A DNA stretch of 15,780 nucleotides from assembly GCA_035291605.1 (NCBI GenBank), contig DATDRS010000080.1, forward strand, positions 1-15,780. Reading direction: 5' to 3'. The notes below the pieces were generated by a model, which did no database searches, was not told the origin of the DNA, and saw only the letters and a list, made by a program, of their open reading frames with translations. How positions within the stretch are numbered: the first letter of the stretch is position 1; each line of letters starts with the position of its first letter. Positions 14,161 to 15,780 of the stretch are shown piece by piece. The translations under genes and the position numbers were made by a program. Origin of the DNA: DATDRS01 sp035291605. Its GTDB lineage: Bacteria; Chloroflexota; Anaerolineae; Anaerolineales; UBA6663.

Positions 14161-14223
14161 GACTTCATCATCAACTATGATATCAAGTATCGGATGGGGA
14201 AGGAAGAGGAAAGGGAGGCGTGA
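14161..14223 (+). pseudogene. Tail copy A of a probable restriction-modification enzyme
   Basis: Encodes DFIINYDIKYRMGKEEEREA and then a stop whose TG overlaps the GTG start of the next gene. From memory, the ELDFIINYDIKYRMG ending is common at the C-terminus of large Eco57I-like or N-6 DNA-methylase restriction enzymes; this is not checked here. No methylase motifs precede it. The sequence before it (14081-14160) I cannot assign. Copies B and C lie at 14928 and 15119. Confidence 0.55.
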
Positions 14224-14927
14224 AAACTGTTTCCACATCCGTTCAAGCGAAATTGGAGGAGGGCAGAGAAAATATCGAGCGCGTCATAGTCACCTGCGTC
14301 GAACACCTTCAATTGCCCAGCGCCCACAATTTGCAGAAAATAGGAGCGCGACTGGGGAATGTGGTAAACAATTTGTGCTCACCACTCAATTACAGCATTC
14401 GAGAGCTCATTGAGGCAGAACTGAGGGGCAAATTGCCGCCCAGAGATTATAAGAGGCTCAAGGGCGATTTTCCCTATAGTCGGACTTCCAAAGCGGACTT
14501 CGACCATCTTCCACTTGTTCAGCACACGGCCATTCACCGCCCGGACATCTATCAGCTTTTGGAGTCGGTTCAGCCTTATCACACAGACTACAAGTGGCTT
14601 GGGTACCTGATGGGACTCAGCAACCAAGATAAACACGAACTTACTATTGAAGTCGCTGATATAAACCCCAATGACTTCGCGCTTCTCAATAAATTCAACG
14701 CTTCCATTTTTGGCAACCGTGTGATGATGAGCTACGAGGGTAGTGAACCCACCATCGCTTCGACGCCATGCTTTGTCAGACCATATCAAGCCTTTGCGAC
14801 TGAAAACCGGGGCTGGGTGTTGTTTCTGGTTAATTTCGAGGATGAGAGAATTGGCTTGGTCAAGTTTATGGAACTTGCTAATGCGGGTATCCAGAAAATA
14901 GTGAGCGACTTTTACCAACTATTGTGA
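14220..14927 (+). CDS. Uncharacterised 235-aa protein, possibly HEPN-like
   Basis: A GTG start at 14220-14222 has GGGAGG directly upstream and overlaps the stop of tail copy A by 3 nt. The protein is soluble with no signal peptide. An N-terminal helical part reads ARLGNVVNNLCSPLNYSIRELIEAEL. The middle has ESVQPYHTDYKWLGYLMGLSNQDKHELTIEV. This order, an RSALDH-like helix followed by QPY and then N-x-DKH, is one I associate with a group of hypothetical proteins found among accessory and defence genes. It may have a HEPN-like fold, but no RxxxxH catalytic motif is evident. Base composition is more AT-rich than in the operons to the left, suggesting acquisition. It is flanked by tail copies A and B. 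Confidence 0.7.
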   Translation: MKTVSTSVQAKLEEGRENIERVIVTCVEHLQLPSAHNLQKIGARLGNVVNNLCSPLNYSIRELIEAELRGKLPPRDYKRLKGDFPYSRTSKADFDHLPLVQHTAIHRPDIYQLLESVQPYHTDYKWLGYLMGLSNQDKHELTIEVADINPNDFALLNKFNASIFGNRVMMSYEGSEPTIASTPCFVRPYQAFATENRGWVLFLVNFEDERIGLVKFMELANAGIQKIVSDFYQLL

Positions 14928-14984
14928 GGATTTCATCATCAGCCATGACTTCAAGTATCGGAAGGGGGAAAGAAGCGGAGTGAA
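14928..14984 (+). pseudogene. Tail copy B of the probable restriction-modification enzyme (degraded)
   Basis: Begins immediately after the stop of the 235-aa gene and encodes DFIISHDFKYRKGERSGV before a stop. It matches copies A and C over the DFII..HD/YD.KYR core but lacks the conserved asparagine, tyrosine and methionine of those copies, so it has decayed. Its 3' part overlaps the first 36-bp direct repeat. Confidence 0.5.
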
Positions 14985-15074
14985 CCTGGGGGGTCTGGGA
15001 GACATCGTGAGTGCGCTCTGTAGGCTCGCCTGGTTTACGAAAGAAGCGGAGTGAACCTGGGGGGTCTGGGAGAC
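14968..15074 (+). repeat. Pair of identical 36-bp direct repeats, 35 bp apart
   Basis: The 36 nt at 14968-15003 recur exactly at 15039-15074. They start GAAAGAAGCGGAGTGAACC and end GGTCTGGGAGAC. The second copy runs into a perfect inverted repeat, GGGGTCT-GGG-AGACCCC (15061-15077). The repeat begins in the end of tail copy B. In front of the second repeat is GGTTTACGAA, which also precedes tail copy C. Confidence 0.9.
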
Positions 15075-15118
15075 CCCGAAGGTCTGGCTGGGCACGGCGC
15101 GATGGGTTTACGAACGAG
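14985..15118. other. Repeat-rich stretch without a gene
   Basis: The stretch between tail copies B and C holds the direct repeats described above and no credible reading frame. The whole interval 14928-15365, 438 bp, contains only gene tails, repeats and doubtful short frames. Confidence 0.5.
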
Positions 15119-15181
15119 GAGTTGGATTTCATCCTCAACTATGACATCAAGTACCGGATGGGGAAGGAGGATCGTTCTTGA
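15119..15181 (+). pseudogene. Tail copy C of the probable restriction-modification enzyme
   Basis: Encodes EELDFILNYDIKYRMGKEDRS and a stop; the frame also continues upstream through GFTN from about 15107. It is the best preserved of the three tails. Its stop TGA shares one base with an ATG (TGATG at 15179-15183) that has AAGGAGG ten nucleotides upstream, the arrangement of a coupled gene pair. The large enzyme to which it belonged is absent. Confidence 0.55.
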
Positions 15182-15414
15182 TGGTTGAGCAGACTACTTC
15201 TATGTCAAAGGGAGAGGGCCATGGGAGATATCGCAAAGATTCTGAAGGCGGTCCCAACGCAAAGCCGCCGACCTGGCGCGGCATATGGTCGAGCGTAACT
15301 GTTGACTGTGTTGCTAGCCGCGATGGGCTTGAGGTGGAATGGGGCCTAAGACAGCTGAGAGGAGGTCAGCGCCATTGTGGCCGCTGCTCGAACAACTCGC
15401 TCTCGCTTCTCTGA
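15181..15414 (+). CDS. Doubtful 77-aa reading frame after tail copy C
   Basis: An ATG coupled to the stop of tail copy C and preceded by AAGGAGG opens a 77-aa frame beginning VEQTTSMSKGEG. Its composition is odd and its last 16 codons run antisense into the aspartic protease gene. A second, 25-aa frame starting MGDIAKILKAVPTQS (15221-15298) also has a purine-rich ribosome-binding site and looks more like a true N-terminus that has been cut off. Either could be a relic of a former neighbour. I do not assign a function. Confidence 0.2.
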   Translation: MVEQTTSMSKGEGHGRYRKDSEGGPNAKPPTWRGIWSSVTVDCVASRDGLEVEWGLRQLRGGQRHCGRCSNNSLSLL

Positions 15415-15764
15415 CCGTCGAGGAGAAGGATCAGTTTGTTCAAAACGTTGCGACCCAGCAGCACCTCAGCGCCCTGGTCATCGCCCACCACAATCACTCC
15501 TGGAAGAAGCAGCGCGCCAACGTACAGATCTATTTCGTACAAGTGAATTTCACGGGCTTCGCCCAGGAGACTGTGGAGAATGGCGTCTCCCACGTCTATG
15601 GCCTCGACCTGCTCAAGATAGCGGCTGGGAATGAGCGTTCCATCCGACCCCGTATCCACTAAGGCAGAAAGCGGCTCGGTCTTAGGCGGCTCACCTGGGG
15701 CGGCCAGGCGAATGCCTAAGACCGGGGCTGCCGGAGTATACGCTGTGTCGTAAGGGATGCTCAT
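15366..15764 (-). CDS. Retropepsin-like clan AA aspartic protease
   Basis: A 132-aa single-domain protein. The active-site motif ALVDTGSDGTLIP has the catalytic Asp at residue 37, and the second family signature VLLGRNVLNKLILLLDG lies near residue 103. This places it in the clan AA retropepsin-like group of small bacterial proteins, which would act as dimers. The ATG at 15762-15764 is chosen as the first start in the window. No ribosome-binding site is obvious, and the frame remains open to the right edge, so the true start may be outside. There is no membrane anchor. Family members often sit next to small antitoxin-like genes in accessory regions; the neighbour is outside the window. The substrate is unknown. 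Confidence 0.82.
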   Translation of the reverse strand: MSIPYDTAYTPAAPVLGIRLAAPGEPPKTEPLSALVDTGSDGTLIPSRYLEQVEAIDVGDAILHSLLGEAREIHLYEIDLYVGALLLPGVIVVGDDQGAEVLLGRNVLNKLILLLDGQRSESELFEQRPQWR

Positions 15765-15780
15765 GCGCGTGACAGGCGGG

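Noticed and set aside
14968..15074. CRISPR-like geometry: 36-bp repeats with a 35-bp spacer
   Set aside because: There are only two copies, the first overlaps a decayed gene tail, no third repeat or cas gene is present, and the repeat ends in a dispersed palindrome.
13073..15365. Transposon or integron as the source of the accessory region
   Set aside because: No transposase or integrase gene, no terminal inverted repeats with target duplication, and no attC-like sites could be seen; only duplicated gene tails.

Overview
The window looks like a chromosomal segment of a high-GC Chloroflexota bacterium, most likely of the Anaerolineae type. This rests on gene content and style: a short Oxa1-like YidC without a periplasmic domain, an exported protein ending in an arginine-rich FLPLIRR tail, 7-bp tandem repeats, and many GC-rich coding regions. 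No rRNA or tRNA was seen, so the assignment is inference.

Layout. Positions 1-363 (minus) hold the 5' part of trpS. Divergent from it, 509-2623 (plus) encodes an exported protein with two CXXCH haem motifs followed by a CSLREA/beta-helix region. A near-perfect hairpin at 2631-2663 separates it from a long minus-strand block that reads from right to left as rpmH, rnpA, yidD, a PQQ-propeller lipoprotein, yidC, jag, a PfkB-family sugar kinase, parA and parB. This is the classical origin-proximal block (ribosomal protein L34, RNase P protein, membrane insertion, chromosome segregation) with two non-canonical members, the PQQ lipoprotein and the kinase. A strong promoter (TTGACC-N18-TATAAT) precedes rpmH. 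Upstream of it is an unrecognised 297-aa protein gene with its own consensus promoter.

From 9702 the plus strand carries a two-gene sugar operon, a Gfo/Idh/MocA oxidoreductase and a GH31 alpha-glycosidase, joined by a TAATG overlap. The remaining 2.7 kb (13073-15780) is accessory DNA: a MazE/MazF-like toxin-antitoxin pair with its own terminator, a second diverged copy of the last 120 codons of the GH31 gene, three copies of what looks like the C-terminal tail of a restriction-modification enzyme, a 235-aa gene between two of those copies, a 36-bp direct repeat, and a retropepsin-like aspartic protease on the minus strand.

The most unusual structure is this accessory end. Twice in a row, a gene or gene pair starts at or just after the stop codon of a gene tail and is followed at once by another copy of the same tail. 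That suggests insertion at gene 3' ends with duplication of the tail, leaving the upstream reading frame intact. A second theme is a family of 7-bp tandem repeats. It forms an inverted array between jag and the kinase, overlaps the yidD stop and the ribosome-binding site of the PQQ gene, and encodes a conserved-looking segment inside the GH31 catalytic domain.
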